DNA of 13,397 bases from Parietichytrium sp. I65-24A (GCA_012862575.1 BLSF01000106.1:64001-77397); one strand, 5' to 3'; positions 1 through 8,194 are shown, numbered from the stretch's first letter. Translations and numbers: made by a program. The notes: generated by a model not told the origin, from the sequence alone.

Positions 1-158
1 GTCTGCCCTGAGGAGCAGATGGCGAGAAACGCGGCGAGAAATCCCAACGCAAATCACGACAGAGCAGGTGTGACGCGCGACTCGCTACGAGTGCATAGAC
101 GGGGACGTAAGAACCCCGCGGCCCTCGCTTGCTAGCTGCTGGTGTGCGCGGGACAGGT

Positions 159-586
159 GCTGGGTCTGCTGGGTCTGCTGGGTCGGTCGGTTTGCGTGCA
201 TATAGTGCATATGCGTGGTGCGGGGGACGAATTTTTGTTGTTGTTTTGCACCGTCCTGTGGAAATTGTGTGCTCAGGTCAGGTCAGGTCAGCTCACGAAG
301 AGGGAAAGGGACTGTGCGCGCAAGCTATCAATCCTTAGGTCAGTCAAAAATCAGTCAATCTGTCGTTGGTTTTGCGACGCTGTGAATCACAAGATACAAA
401 GCCACAAAGCCACAAGGTCTATTTGTTCGCGTCTGGGAAAGAGGTTTTGTCAAAACCTTTGACCTTTGACCTTTGGCCGACTGAAGGCGTGTAGATTTGT
501 TGTGTTGTGTGAAGGCTGATTGTGCCCCGTTCATCGGCAGACGGCGCATTACGCAGTGCATTGCAGTGCATTGATTGATTGGAATC
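159..586. repeat. Cluster of exact short tandem duplications upstream of the 587 gene
   Basis: The presumed promoter and 5' leader of the 144-aa gene is a string of perfect or near-perfect small duplications. GCTGGGTCT occurs three times from 159, GGTCA three times at about 276-290, ACAAAGCC twice at 396-411, CCTTTGA twice at 456-469 and GCAGTGCATT twice at 553-572, followed by GATT units up to the start codon. Unit lengths vary from 5 to 10 bp, so this is not one satellite but many independent slippage-type duplications. The same style recurs upstream of the Slingshot-like gene. No TATA box or coding frame stands out in 1-586; frames there begin with GTG and are low complexity. Confidence 0.8.
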
Positions 587-1021
587 ATGACATCCGTTGC
601 GAGATACGGGAGCGACACAGATAAAATGATGAGGATAGGGGACGATGCAGGCCAAGTCAAGGTGACTGGGGCTCCCGGGAACGTGAAAAAGATCCGTGCT
701 CCCGCCAAGCCTACACAGAGCGAGAACTCCGCCGCGAAAGCAAATGAGCTCAAAGTGGCGGTGAAACATGAAGATACAAATTCCAAGGAAGCTGCAGCGG
801 ATTCAAAAGGGGACAAGGACAAGGCGCAGGGAAAGGGGGGAGCAAATGGCGCACTCGGCGCCAAGAAGCCGATCAAAGGGATCACCAAGCTGGAATTGCA
901 GGAAGTGAAGAAAAAAGTCGGCGGCCTGGAGGATGAAATTGCCGCTCAAGCTGAGCGCCTCGCGTCGCTGAAAGAGCTGTGCAAGTACTTGGAGAAGAAT
1001 TCGCAAGGCAAGTCGCGATGA
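587..1021 (+). CDS. Small Lys/Ala-rich protein with C-terminal coiled coil
   Basis: This frame gives 144 aa. ATG at 587 is the first in-frame ATG and has A at -3; the frame stays open a few codons further upstream only through a TTG. Residues 1-100 are polar and low complexity (Lys, Ala, Gly, Asp, Glu), probably disordered. Residues 104-135 form a regular five-heptad coiled coil, with a positions L104, V111, I118, L125, C132 and d positions V107, L114, Q121, L128, L135. A short basic tail follows and ends GKSR. There is no signal peptide or membrane segment, so the protein is probably cytosolic or nuclear and binds a partner through the coiled coil. I recognise no family. The gene converges on the Slingshot-like gene, 838 bp away. 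The regular heptads argue for a real gene; the short, biased N-terminal part is the main doubt. Confidence 0.6.
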   Translation: MTSVARYGSDTDKMMRIGDDAGQVKVTGAPGNVKKIRAPAKPTQSENSAAKANELKVAVKHEDTNSKEAAADSKGDKDKAQGKGGANGALGAKKPIKGITKLELQEVKKKVGGLEDEIAAQAERLASLKELCKYLEKNSQGKSR

Positions 1022-1859
1022 GAGCTTTCGTCAAGTGCGCAGCAACGGATTTCGTCGATATTAAATCGAGCTCACTTTTTTTATTCACCGTGAAGAAGTG
1101 TTCTCGCCTCCCAATGGATGGAGCATGGGAGCCGTCCAGCAGGAAGGCACGGATTGAAAGAAGTGGGGCTGAGCCGCGGCTCGTGTGCGCGCGAGTAAAA
1201 CGTAGGTCTTCAGATTCTACATTTCTCTTCTGTTTTTTTTTTATTGCTTTCAGAGTCTGAATGAAAGTTATTTGGCGGTGATTAATTGTGGTGATCATTT
1301 CTTTCGACTCGCCCCTTGGTTCGTCTAAAAAAAAAGGTCGTAGTATTTTCTGAAAGAGCGAAAAGGTGCCGGATCGTTTTCAACAGTAAGAGGTGCTCAG
1401 TGGCTCATGGCAAGCGAATACTAGTTACGTGTGTGAAATTAAAAAGAACGAAACGTTAAAAAAAAAAAATCGCTTGAGGTCGTAGTATTTTCTGAAAGAG
1501 CGAAAAGGTGTCGAATCGTTTTTAACAGTAAGAGGTGCTCAATGGCTCATGACAAGCGAATACTGGTTACGTGTGAGAAACTAGAAAGAATGAAAAAGAG
1601 AGAACAACTGCAAGATGGAGGAGAGATTCGCATTACAAGGGTCCAGATTGTCGATTTCTTTGCTTAGGAAGGTAAGGACAGAATGCGTCATTGGAACGAT
1701 GTAACGAGTGCCCATGTGTTGTGCATCCGAGATTCGTTAATAAAAAAAACACATTTGGAAATTATACAAAAGGATGCGCAACTTGCACAAGTAGCAGGCG
1801 GAACCAGCCTGGCCCGTTCTTCTTTTCTACCACTGCAGAGTAGGCTGACGAACCGCCAG
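1022..1859. other. Spacer between convergent genes
   Basis: This interval lies between the 3' ends of the 587-1021 (+) and 1860-3728 (-) genes. It has oligo-T/oligo-A runs, for example around 1075, 1230, 1330, 1460 and 1740, as expected of 3' UTR sequence. TTTATT at about 1079 and 1239 would read AATAAA on the minus strand, but it lies 600 bp or more beyond the phosphatase stop. The middle is occupied by a two-copy 142-bp-period repeat (separate entry). Frames here are short and start at non-ATG codons; I see no gene. Confidence 0.6.
1336..1594. repeat. Two-copy tandem repeat, period 142 bp
   Basis: Copy 1 (about 1336-1452) and copy 2 (about 1478-1594) align without gaps over about 117 nt with 10 differences, 9 of them transitions. 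The 25 nt between the copies include an oligo-A run. Each copy contains two short inverted repeats. TAGTATT pairs with AATACTA (1341-1347 with 1417-1423) in copy 1 and with AATACTG in copy 2. GAAAA pairs with TTTTC (1360-1364 with 1377-1381) in copy 1 and with TTTTT in copy 2. Both copy-2 changes would leave G-U pairs in RNA. No reading frame is conserved between the copies. It may be a duplicated non-coding element or an unclassified dispersed repeat. Confidence 0.85.
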
Positions 1860-3728
1860 CTATTGCTTTTTTGCACACTTTTTCTCGAATTCCTGGAGCT
1901 GCTTAGCAAACCCCTTGTTCGGTTTGATGATCGAACGTCGCTGCTTGACAGCTGCCAGGGCGTCTTTGTAAGACAGGCCATCGCGGTACATCAAGTACGC
2001 AATGACGACGGTCGCAGAGCGACTAATCCCACGCTGACAATGTACTAGAACCTTTTTGCCCTCTTTCTCAAGGTTCTTCATGGTCTCGCAAATTGGCTTT
2101 AAATGGCTGAGCAGGTCCGCGGATTCCTTATCCTTTATCGAGATGCGATGGTAGTCCAAAACATCCGGAAAGAAATTTTTAATTTCCTTGGTAACATTGA
2201 CAATGTCGGTGATCTCCATCTGTTGAAGTTCGGAGAAATTTGAGGCATTGTACTCGGTCCCGAGAAACAGCCAGCCTTCAATCAGCGAGGGGGGATCCTG
2301 CTGGCCGTAAATTTGAATGATCTTCTCGTCTATGAAGGCCTTTTTGAATTGCGATACAAGGCTTTTGCCAAACTTGACCTCCAGAGCATCAATAACGTCC
2401 TGTGTGGTGAGGTCGTCCAAGTTGAGTGTGTTTTGAATAATCGTGCGAATCTCCTCCACGATCGCTCTTTCCGCCTTTTGCCTCGCCCGCACAGAGAGCC
2501 TGTCTGATTTAGAATGTTCGCCGTTGCTGTCGAGCGAATCTGTGTTGAAGGTGTTCACCGAGCAGGTCGTGGAGGAGCCATTATCGCTCGAGTTGTCGCT
2601 AGCCGCGTCGGAGTCGCTTCCCTCCGCCTCCTCCAACTCTGCTGCAGGCCCTGATGGCTCGAGGGCGCCAGTCGTGGCGCGTGAACTCTTTCGCGATGGC
2701 CGCCTGGTGACAGAGCCAATCTTGCCGGCTGGCTCGGAGTATGCTGCGACCCACTTGTGTGAAGGGCCCTGAGGGAAGAGATTGTTGCTCTTTGCGATCG
2801 TCCTTGCCCGCGTGAGAGCCATCACGAGGCGCCACATGCTCACAATGGATACAGTGCCAATTCTCAGAGACTCCCCCGAGCTGTTGAGTCGAATAAAGCC
2901 GCGGCCCTTGAGCGATATTCGCAAGTCCGTCCAGATCGGTAATATGTTAACAATGCTAAGCTCCACCGAGACCACGGGCGCGCTCGCTAATGAGTCCGTC
3001 ACAAAGGTCTCGGCGACCTTGGCATCGACCGGTTCGTCTCCTTCGGGGATAAACTTCTTGCCGTCACCTTGCACCTTCCCAATTTCTTTGCTTGAGCGCT
3101 TGGAAAACTTCCTAGGGAGTTTTTGCAGACTCTGGGCTTTAGACAGGGACATACGCTGCCACAGCTTGGACCCCTTCTTCACAAGCGTCGACTTGTGCGT
3201 GCCTGTGCCTGTGCCTGCAGGCGGTTCTCGCTGAACGGCCCGCAAGATAAAGAGCGCGTCTTCCTCAACACCTGACATACGGTTGGAAATAAGTGCCACA
3301 AAGTATTCGCTCTCAGGCGCTTCATTCTGCTGCGCGAAGGACGTGCTGTGCTCTAAAAGATTCGGAACGCTGCTAACTGTGTCCAGCATGCTCGCCTTTC
3401 TCTTGCTAATCGTGTTGGCGGTCTGTAGGGTCGTCAGCAGCCGGCAGAGCTCGGTAGGTCGCAGCACATTCATCAGCGCCTGCAAGACTAGCCTGAGAAA
3501 CGGGTTCACAGGATCCTTCTCCCTGTTCGTGCTCCACCTTTTTCCTTTGCTCGCAAACCTCGGCTTCTTTTCATCCTGCTGCTCCGGGTAGATCGAGTCG
3601 CTCCTTCCGTGCGAGCTCGCGTTGTCCTCAAACAGCGCCACATTCTTCGAAGCCACAAAGTTGTGCGTAATCAGCGCGTTCCGCACCCGGACCACGTCCA
3701 CTCCTCTGCTCTCCGGCGGGTTACTCAT
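1860..3728 (-). CDS. Slingshot-type protein phosphatase (SSH-N-like, DEK-C, dual-specificity phosphatase)
   Basis: The frame gives 622 aa without an intron. The first in-frame ATG is at 3728 (G at -3); the four codons upstream of it begin with GTG. The C-terminal phosphatase domain (about 475-615) carries the HCx5R loop HCQRGISRS: catalytic Cys564, Arg570 and likely general acid Asp533. A DEK-C-like segment (about 415-475) precedes it, ending in a Gly-Gln-x-Asp-x-Pro stretch typical of Slingshots. The N-terminal half has patches resembling the Slingshot SSH-N region: about 140-165, and 255-335 with LPIWTDLRISLKGRGF and a later MWRLVMAL. A basic Ser/Lys insert (about 173-225) and an acidic Ser-rich linker (about 355-410) separate the modules. 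Slingshots dephosphorylate ADF/cofilin at its N-terminal phosphoserine, promoting actin turnover; SSH-N contributes to F-actin-dependent activation. Family placement is firm; cofilin as substrate here is inferred. Acidic Ser-rich linkers of this sort are plausible phosphoregulatory sites. Confidence 0.93.
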   Translation of the reverse strand: MSNPPESRGVDVVRVRNALITHNFVASKNVALFEDNASSHGRSDSIYPEQQDEKKPRFASKGKRWSTNREKDPVNPFLRLVLQALMNVLRPTELCRLLTTLQTANTISKRKASMLDTVSSVPNLLEHSTSFAQQNEAPESEYFVALISNRMSGVEEDALFILRAVQREPPAGTGTGTHKSTLVKKGSKLWQRMSLSKAQSLQKLPRKFSKRSSKEIGKVQGDGKKFIPEGDEPVDAKVAETFVTDSLASAPVVSVELSIVNILPIWTDLRISLKGRGFIRLNSSGESLRIGTVSIVSMWRLVMALTRARTIAKSNNLFPQGPSHKWVAAYSEPAGKIGSVTRRPSRKSSRATTGALEPSGPAAELEEAEGSDSDAASDNSSDNGSSTTCSVNTFNTDSLDSNGEHSKSDRLSVRARQKAERAIVEEIRTIIQNTLNLDDLTTQDVIDALEVKFGKSLVSQFKKAFIDEKIIQIYGQQDPPSLIEGWLFLGTEYNASNFSELQQMEITDIVNVTKEIKNFFPDVLDYHRISIKDKESADLLSHLKPICETMKNLEKEGKKVLVHCQRGISRSATVVIAYLMYRDGLSYKDALAAVKQRRSIIKPNKGFAKQLQEFEKKCAKKQ

Positions 3729-3750
3729 CTCCCCACGCACTCATTCAGCG

Positions 3751-4080
3751 CCTCCAACTCCAACTCCACCTATCCCTGCTCCACTATCCACTATCCACTA
3801 TCTACGATCTACGATCTACGATCGCCCTCCCGACGCCTCGCCAAACGTGTGTGTGCCCTCTCTCCAGCCCACCTTCCCACACCTTTCCTAACCTGACCGC
3901 ACAGCCACGCTGTTTGCCAGCGCGGTTAGGTTAGAGAAGATCCAGGCACCCAGCACCCAGCACCCAGCACCCCGTGCAGTGTCCGAGCCTTCCGTTAGCT
4001 GCCGTTAGCTGCCGTTTCGGTACGTTTCGGTACGTTTCGCAGTCGGCGCCAGGTGCTCACAGTGCTCACAGTGCTCTCAG
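3751..4080. repeat. Heptamer-to-decamer tandem duplications upstream of the Slingshot-like gene
   Basis: Directly upstream of the phosphatase start, on its 5' side, six different exact short repeats follow one another. They are CCACTAT three times (3781-3801), CTACGAT three times (3802-3822), CACCCAG three times plus a partial (3947-3974), CCGTTAGCTG twice (3992-4011), CGTTTCGGTA twice plus a partial (4013-4041) and GTGCTCACA about three times (4053-4079). Periods of 7, 9 and 10 dominate. The units are unrelated in sequence, so they arose separately. The region probably includes the promoter and 5' UTR. Long pyrimidine-rich frames on the plus strand here are not convincing as genes. Confidence 0.85.
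3888..3934 (+). promoter_or_regulatory. 13-bp-stem hairpin built on a TTAGG-type motif
   Basis: CTAACCTGACCGC at 3888-3900 is the reverse complement of GCGGTTAGGTTAG at 3922-3934 except at one position. Read as plus-strand RNA that position is a G-U pair, giving an unbroken 13-bp stem around a 21-nt loop; on the minus strand it is an A-C mismatch. The loop itself contains a small ACAG...CTGT pairing. The hairpin lies about 160 bp upstream of the phosphatase ATG, so it may sit in its promoter or leader. Function is unknown; it could be regulatory or just two opposed copies of the repeated motif. Confidence 0.5.
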
Positions 4081-4117
4081 TGAGTGAGTTAGATGTGTAC
4101 TGTGTACTCACTCACTG
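4078..4117. promoter_or_regulatory. Perfect 12-bp inverted repeat (hairpin)
   Basis: CAGTGAGTGAGT at 4078-4089 is exactly complementary in reverse to ACTCACTCACTG at 4106-4117, with a 16-nt loop. A second pairing, TTAGA (4089-4093) with TCTAA (4123-4127), overlaps its edge. It lies about 350 bp upstream of the phosphatase start, at the end of the duplication-rich stretch. The arms are themselves made of GTGA/CACT tetramer repeats, so the structure may have arisen by slippage. No coding frame accompanies it. Confidence 0.5.
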
Positions 4118-5657
4118 TGATGTCTAAGTGTTAGTCCCTGCGCTACTGCGCTGGATAGTGGCTCGTCTAGCAAGGGAGGTAGACTGAGAGGCACGGAGCA
4201 CTACTCCGCAGGTTACTACAAGTACGAATAGTGATCATTAGTAGTCATTGGGCGTTAGTGGTACCTGAGACACTGGTGCTCTCGCTAGGCTCGCTGGGTA
4301 GCTAATAGAAGCAGGAGATAAGGGTACTACGGTGAGTAGCGGTTCCTGGTAGGAAGTGGTGGAGGTGGGTTAGTAGGAATTCGGATGGGAGAAGGGTAGA
4401 GAGTGGCTACTAGCGCGTGTGGTAGATGGTGTGGTAGCGGTGATTGAAGTTGGCGAGTAGGGATAGGAAGCGTTGAAGACACAAGACTCGACTGTGAGTA
4501 TGGCTTTGTGGCAGCTGAAGATAGACATGGCACAAAGTCCTTACGCCAACCACAACCTTTTACAGTTAACGAAGTTAAAAAGCTGAATTCTGTAAAATGA
4601 ACGCCAAGCAAAGTGGTGTGGAGCAGGAACATCTGCCAGTGCGCACCTGCCAGTGCCACACCGAGTAATAGTAGAACCTTACTGTTCAAAATAATGCTCA
4701 ACAGGTACAGTACTAGTATTATTACCGGCATTTGTAACTGTGAACTAACTACTCATGGTCAGTGCAGTCCGCCTGAGAAAAGGGGGGTTTTCGATTCTGA
4801 TTCTTGCGATGCAAACTATGCAATGCGCCCAAAAACGAGGCACCGCAGCGCAGGGCGTGACGGGTTTTGCCTTTGCGAGAAGGATTCGCGCCAATGACGG
4901 TCGGTTCTCTCAGTTCTCGCAGTGTACGCAAGGATGGAATTGACGCGAGGAATGTACGAGGGAAGGGGGGCCGGCTGTCCAAAGGGGGGGATCTTGCAAG
5001 CAGTAAATTTCTCTACCTACTGCTAGGTAATAAGCTACTCACGGTCAGTGCGCACCCTTCTGATTCTATTTCCTAAGACTATGACCATGCATGCATGCAT
5101 CCTTCCCGTGCAGTTCATGCTGGCCGGCCACCTGTGCCGAGATGATGTCGGGCAGTACAAGATAGTACAAGAGCCAAATGGAAGCTTCTGGCCTTTCTAT
5201 TCTCTGTGCTTCTTCGTTGCTCGCTCAGCCATGCTCCATCATGCTCCCATGATGATCTCTCTTGCCGTGCCTTGGCTTAGACAAATTTCTTTCCCTTCGA
5301 CCGCTCAATACTCCATAAGACACCTCCTCCCTGGAAAGAGCGGGTGTGTGTGCTCAGATAGCTTAAATCATAGTGAGATGTATTATGCGGGCGCTGGATC
5401 GTTCGTGTGTTCGCGTTCAAGACGAGTGTTCATTATTAACAGATTATGACAAATATACACTGACAATTTTCGAAACTGTTCGTTGTCTTGTAATGGTTGC
5501 GCGTCTTCAAAGGTGTGCGACGTAGTAAAAGATAGCAGAATTCGTTAGATGAAGAGAATCTCTTCGTGCAGATGGGAAATTGACAGTGAATAATCCTGTT
5601 CTGGACAAAAGTGCCGGTAGAGAATTCCTGCAAAGAGAAACGCGACACGGCAAACTC

Positions 5658-5699
5658 AATACCGAATACCGAATACCAAACACCAAATACCGAATACCC
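5658..5699. repeat. Heptamer array, six units
   Basis: Six consecutive 7-bp units with consensus AATACCG occupy 5658-5699: units 1, 2 and 5 are identical, and units 3, 4 and 6 differ by one or two bases. On the minus strand the array translates to a repeating Phe-Gly-Ile/Leu-Val pattern, which makes the overlapping minus-strand frame suspect. It is a simple minisatellite. Confidence 0.9.
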
Positions 5700-7545
5700 G
5701 CGACGGGAAAGAGGGAGGCCAGAGAGCTGTTATGTCATGATGGGGTGAGTTTCGGTGCGCTTGCTGGGAACGAACGCAGACGGCTAGGTCCGTTTGGCGG
5801 TTTGGCTCCTCAACTCTTTTCACAAGATGTGTTTTGACCTCTTTTGCCTTTAGATGCGTTGCCGGGCTTTGTTGTGTGCGTTGTGCCGTCTTTTGAAGAG
5901 AGGTAGAGGGCGAAGGCCCGAGGTGTCTTGGATTTTGTGGCCGCCAGTCGAGAAACTTTTCATTGATCCACCCATGAAACGCTCGCTCTTTGGCCGAAGA
6001 CTGGACGAACATGGCTCAACGAGATGCTTTGCACGCAAGTTAATGACTGTCACGCTGTGAGGAATGCAGCCCAGACTAACGTCCTTCTCGCAGTTGATTG
6101 TTTCCGTTTCGAAAGAGTCCGGGCGAATCGCATCGCATCGCACGAAATGCGAAATTTTCCAACGGCGCTGCAGCCACTTGCGGGAATAAATTTCCTTGAA
6201 TCGAATCACAATACTGACCAACAACGCATTTCTCTTTATCTCCTGACAATCGCACGAACCCGCTCCTCCGAAATGACACGAATCATGTTCTCCTCGTTCC
6301 ACATCGCACTTGGCGCATTCCGCAATCTCCAAGCCACAGGCTTATAGTTTTCGCCAGTCACGTTTACCACCCTTTCGGATGTCCGTTGCTCTTGGCCACT
6401 CTACAGCCTTCAGTAGACTCTTAAGGATCAGAGAACTGCTCGTTAGAGGCAATCTCAGGCATACCTGGGAAGACCTCGACTCGTCCTGGGCAGAACCATC
6501 GCTGGTGGCAAATAGACAGAGGAAATACGCTTCAAGCTGGACGAATTGTGGACTTATTTGCGGCTTTGACGACTCATATCTCATTTTCATCGCGCATATC
6601 GTCCTTTACACCGTCCGTCAAGCACCATGGCCTCTCGGTTCCTTCACAGAGAACCGCCCTATTCCTGCGTAGGAGTCCGAGAACACGCCGAGAATGGATG
6701 GCGGCGAACAGCTCGTTGATCTCTCCGGGCCAACACTCCGAATCCTATCCAAAGATGTAGTCTCGCCTATTCTGTAGCCCTTCCCCCGCGCCTACTCGAG
6801 TCCCACGACATGTTTAAACTAAATGATAAACGTTCTTAAAGAAATAAGAGCTCCGGGTAGATAAAAGCTGAGTCGCGTGAGCATAGGCACGACACGGTGC
6901 AGTTCAAATCCCTTTGCATTTGCACTACTCAAGTACACCTCGTCTACACACTCTCTACCCCCTGATACGGCCCTCTAGGCCATCGCTATTCGCTCCTATC
7001 CCCATCGTATAGTCCTATGCCTCTGGTGTAAGCACCTTAGTGTGCGCTGTGGCAGGGCCTATGCATGGCGTAGCGAGGCGTAGCGTGGAGTGGAGACGAG
7101 AGGTAGCGAAAAGTGCTGTTAAGTTTGGTATTCAAAGTTTACCTGTCAGTCACCAGTGCCGTCGGCAGAACATCAAAGAGGACAAACCAAAGCAAGCACA
7201 TATATATGTATACACGCCGGACGACGCTGCGACGCTGCAAAGTGGGAAGCAACGCACGCATACTTGTAACACTTGCACGCATACGTTTGCGAGAACGCGG
7301 AGAGACAGACTTGTCAACGTAAGGACAGGCAGCGTAGCTGGCTGAAAGCGTTTCGCGCACAAGTGGAAAAGCGATTGGCTGGGTGGGGTCAGTGAGAGGT
7401 GGAAGGAGGCTGGCGAGCTCGGCGGCAGCAAAGGCGTGGCGGATTGAAGCGAAAGCGGAGTGCGAGAAGAGCGAAAGAAAGACTTGGTGGCACAATAAGA
7501 CCGCTGCAGGGTGGTTTGATTGGTTGTTTCCTGGCCAAAGACATT

Positions 7546-7579
7546 GGACGGACGGACAGACGGACGGACGAACAGACGT
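7546..7579. repeat. GGAC/GGAC-like tetramer array in the leader of the 7625 gene
   Basis: About eight imperfect tetramers of the GGAC type (with GACA and GAAC variants) run through 7546-7579, ending about 45 bp before the ATG of the next gene. It is the same arrangement of simple repeats ahead of a start codon as seen upstream of 587 and 3728. The inverted CCAAT sequence ATTGG occurs at 7374, 7519 and 7543, the last two just ahead of or at the edge of the array. Confidence 0.8.
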
Positions 7580-7624
7580 GTGTCGATTCGGAGATCACTC
7601 AGTTGGAAAAAAGGAGCAGCAGTA

Positions 7625-8194
7625 ATGAGCACGGACATTGAATCTTCGTTTGCGTGGGGCCTTGGGTTCAAATGCGCTCGCGAGTTCGTGCTTGGCGCAG
7701 AGGACACCTTCGATGAAGCCATCTTAACACAGCTGGAGCCAGAAAGCGAGCCCGCTTCTTTCCGCTCTGGCAAGAGACAGAGAACGATGCCACCCCCCCT
7801 TGGCTCGAGGACAAAGAGGCAACAGCTGGAGCCATTGATCGTCCAAGGAAGCAGTATTCTCAACGCGAATCTAATGTCGCTGGTGATTGAGGTTCTGGGG
7901 GATGGCGAGGAAGAGGAGTCAAGTTGCTGCTCGGAGGGGTTTGACGCGCCCGTAAGTGTCATGGAGGAAGTTTTCGTGTTCCCCAACGCCCTTTCGAGCA
8001 CATGTATCGCCACAAACATCGAAAAGGAGATTTTGAAAGTAATGGAGCCAAGCGAGTGCTTTGACGAGACTACCTACCTGAAGCATGTGTCATCCGTGTG
8101 TGATATGCTGAGAATAGACTGTGTGCGCGACTTTGTTCAGTCTGATGACATTCCCGTCAACGTTCTCGTTGAGAGCACCATCGCCAGGGTGTGA
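7625..8194 (+). CDS. Unrecognised acidic protein with possible bipartite nuclear localisation signal
   Basis: This frame gives 189 aa from ATG 7625 (G at -3). The frame is open upstream, but that part translates the tetramer array, so the start is placed after it. Residues 50-65 hold two basic clusters (KRQR and TKR) about 10 residues apart, flanking a Pro-rich turn, which resembles a bipartite nuclear signal. Residues 75-95 and 130-185 are amphipathic and probably helical; an acidic Glu/Ser stretch lies at about 93-105, with adjacent cysteines at 101-102. There is no signal peptide or membrane segment. I recognise no family. The charged, helix-like composition of the plus frame argues for it over a longer but Ser/Pro-rich minus-strand frame that overlaps it. 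A role as a nuclear regulator is only a guess from the basic clusters. Confidence 0.6.
   Translation: MSTDIESSFAWGLGFKCAREFVLGAEDTFDEAILTQLEPESEPASFRSGKRQRTMPPPLGSRTKRQQLEPLIVQGSSILNANLMSLVIEVLGDGEEEESSCCSEGFDAPVSVMEEVFVFPNALSSTCIATNIEKEILKVMEPSECFDETTYLKHVSSVCDMLRIDCVRDFVQSDDIPVNVLVESTIARV

Larger units (their letters stand above)
4121..7624. other. About 3.5 kb without a supportable gene
   Basis: Every frame here is short, begins at a non-ATG codon or has an uninformative composition. I see no RNA gene. What can be noted: G-runs at about 4779-4785, 4966-4972 and 4984-4990; a (ATGC)n palindromic run at about 5087-5100; a heptamer array at 5658-5699; an alternating TATA-like stretch at about 7199-7214; and a tetramer array before the next gene. 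Minus-strand frames at 5656-6012 (a genuine ATG at 6012) and 5850-6332 (no ATG, Cys-rich beginning) are the least implausible coding stretches, but the first ends inside the heptamer array. The interval could hold exons of an interrupted gene that I cannot assemble, or a non-coding transcript. Confidence 0.5.

Noticed and set aside
1338-1350. GTAGTA in each 142-bp repeat copy, reminiscent of the U2 snRNA branch-recognition sequence
   Set aside because: The rest of the U2 5' domain and an Sm site are absent; six bases are not enough.
3729-3740. Upstream extension of the Slingshot-like gene to 3740
   Set aside because: The extension begins with GTG; in a eukaryotic gene the ATG at 3728, with G at -3, is the better start.
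5048-5449. Plus-strand frame of 133 codons
   Set aside because: The start is GTG; the first ATG is inside a run next to an (ATGC)n repeat. Composition is unremarkable and no domain is visible.
5656-6012. 118-codon minus-strand frame with a true ATG
   Set aside because: The last codons are translated from the heptamer array and the rest shows no domain or motif. It is not strong enough to call.
5850-6332. 160-codon minus-strand open frame with a Cys-rich beginning
   Set aside because: It has no ATG in the frame before its Cys-rich part, an in-frame stop just upstream, and no recognisable motif. It is mentioned only as a possible exon.
6902-6910. GTTCAAATC resembling the B box of a tRNA gene
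   Set aside because: The five bases on each side do not pair as a T stem, and no anticodon arm or acceptor stem can be drawn around it.
7150-8019. 289-codon minus-strand open frame overlapping the 7625 gene
   Set aside because: It starts on a long open stretch, but its product is Ser/Pro/Leu-rich without charge patterning, and it runs through the tetramer array. The shorter plus-strand frame has a more protein-like composition and basic clusters.
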